A stretch of DNA of 35,457 nt. It comes from Brevundimonas diminuta 470-4 (GTDB lineage: Bacteria; Pseudomonadota; Alphaproteobacteria; Caulobacterales; Caulobacteraceae). Position 1 is the first letter of the stretch. Every line of letters begins with the position of its first letter. A program made the translations under genes and the position numbers. Under the pieces are notes generated by a model. The model was given only the letters and a program-made list of their open reading frames with translations. It did no database searches and was not told the DNA's origin. This document shows, piece after piece, positions 35,430-35,457 of this stretch. Location: NCBI GenBank assembly GCA_000318405.1, contig KB291743.1, forward strand, positions 1 through 35,457, in the 5' to 3' direction.

Positions 35430-35457
35430 TTCCTCCCCACTGTGTGGGGAGGGGGAC
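35430..35457. repeat. Palindromic intergenic repeat, copy C (cut by window end)
   Basis: TTCCTCCCCACTGTGTGGGGAGG begins 6 bases after the flavin reductase stop and repeats the first hairpin of copies A and B (CTCCCCAC/GTGGGGAG around TGT), followed by GGGGAC. The rest would lie beyond the window. Confidence 0.65.

Overview
This window looks like a high-GC alphaproteobacterial chromosome, most likely a member of the Caulobacterales close to Brevundimonas or Caulobacter. Supporting signs are an NDUFA12-type complex I protein in a bacterium, an RNase E ending in an R-G-W-W-R-R tail, the neighbour pairs rne/amidase and accB-accC-aat, the block spoT-pyrE-pdxJ-acpS-lepB-rnc-era with recO and parC close by, and G+C-rich palindromic repeats between genes. 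The genus is inferred from gene content and order; no rRNA or other marker gene is present.

Layout. 1-5050: the 5' part of an unrecognised minus-strand gene, then NDUFA12 and a DUF2155 protein on the plus strand, meeting tail to tail with the minus-strand run aroQ-accB-accC-aat (dehydroquinase, both biotin-dependent halves of acetyl-CoA carboxylase, and an N-degron aminoacyl transferase). 5195-6879: a small DUF1493-like gene of clearly lower G+C, divergent from thiS-thiG (thiazole branch of thiamine synthesis), which are separated by a perfect 31-bp inverted repeat. 7020-12016: minus-strand rne, an M48/TPR periplasmic protease and a DsbA-like oxidoreductase, probably one transcription unit. 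12017-12465: the long leader of rne and the upstream region of a cell-wall amidase. 13679-15477: family 5 uracil-DNA glycosylase overlapping a NYN-domain nuclease-like gene, divergent from folK.

15608-23614 is a long plus-strand housekeeping block: rpoZ, a Rel/SpoT (p)ppGpp enzyme, a LOG-family protein, pyrE, pdxJ, acpS, lepB, rnc and era. Several junctions overlap by 1-4 bases, so translational coupling is likely. 23619-31309 is more mosaic: a serine-hydrolase (beta-lactamase fold), a succinyl-CoA:acetate CoA-transferase, an NTF2-like secreted protein, recO, a nitronate monooxygenase and parC. Thus recO and parC, which often follow era directly in this group, are separated from it by accessory metabolic genes. 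31392-35424: lemA with an HtpX-like membrane protease, the second N-degron transferase (bpt), motB and a flavin reductase.

The genes are overwhelmingly core functions (fatty-acid, thiamine, folate, pyrimidine and pyridoxal synthesis; RNA decay; protein export and quality control; DNA topology and repair). I saw no transposase, phage gene, CRISPR array, tRNA or rRNA. I did not find a clear undescribed system. The most interesting non-gene structure is a family of about 125-bp palindromic repeats (two full copies plus one cut by the window edge) lying just after gene stops, in convergent gaps for the two complete copies, together with a separate nested inverted repeat between thiS and thiG.
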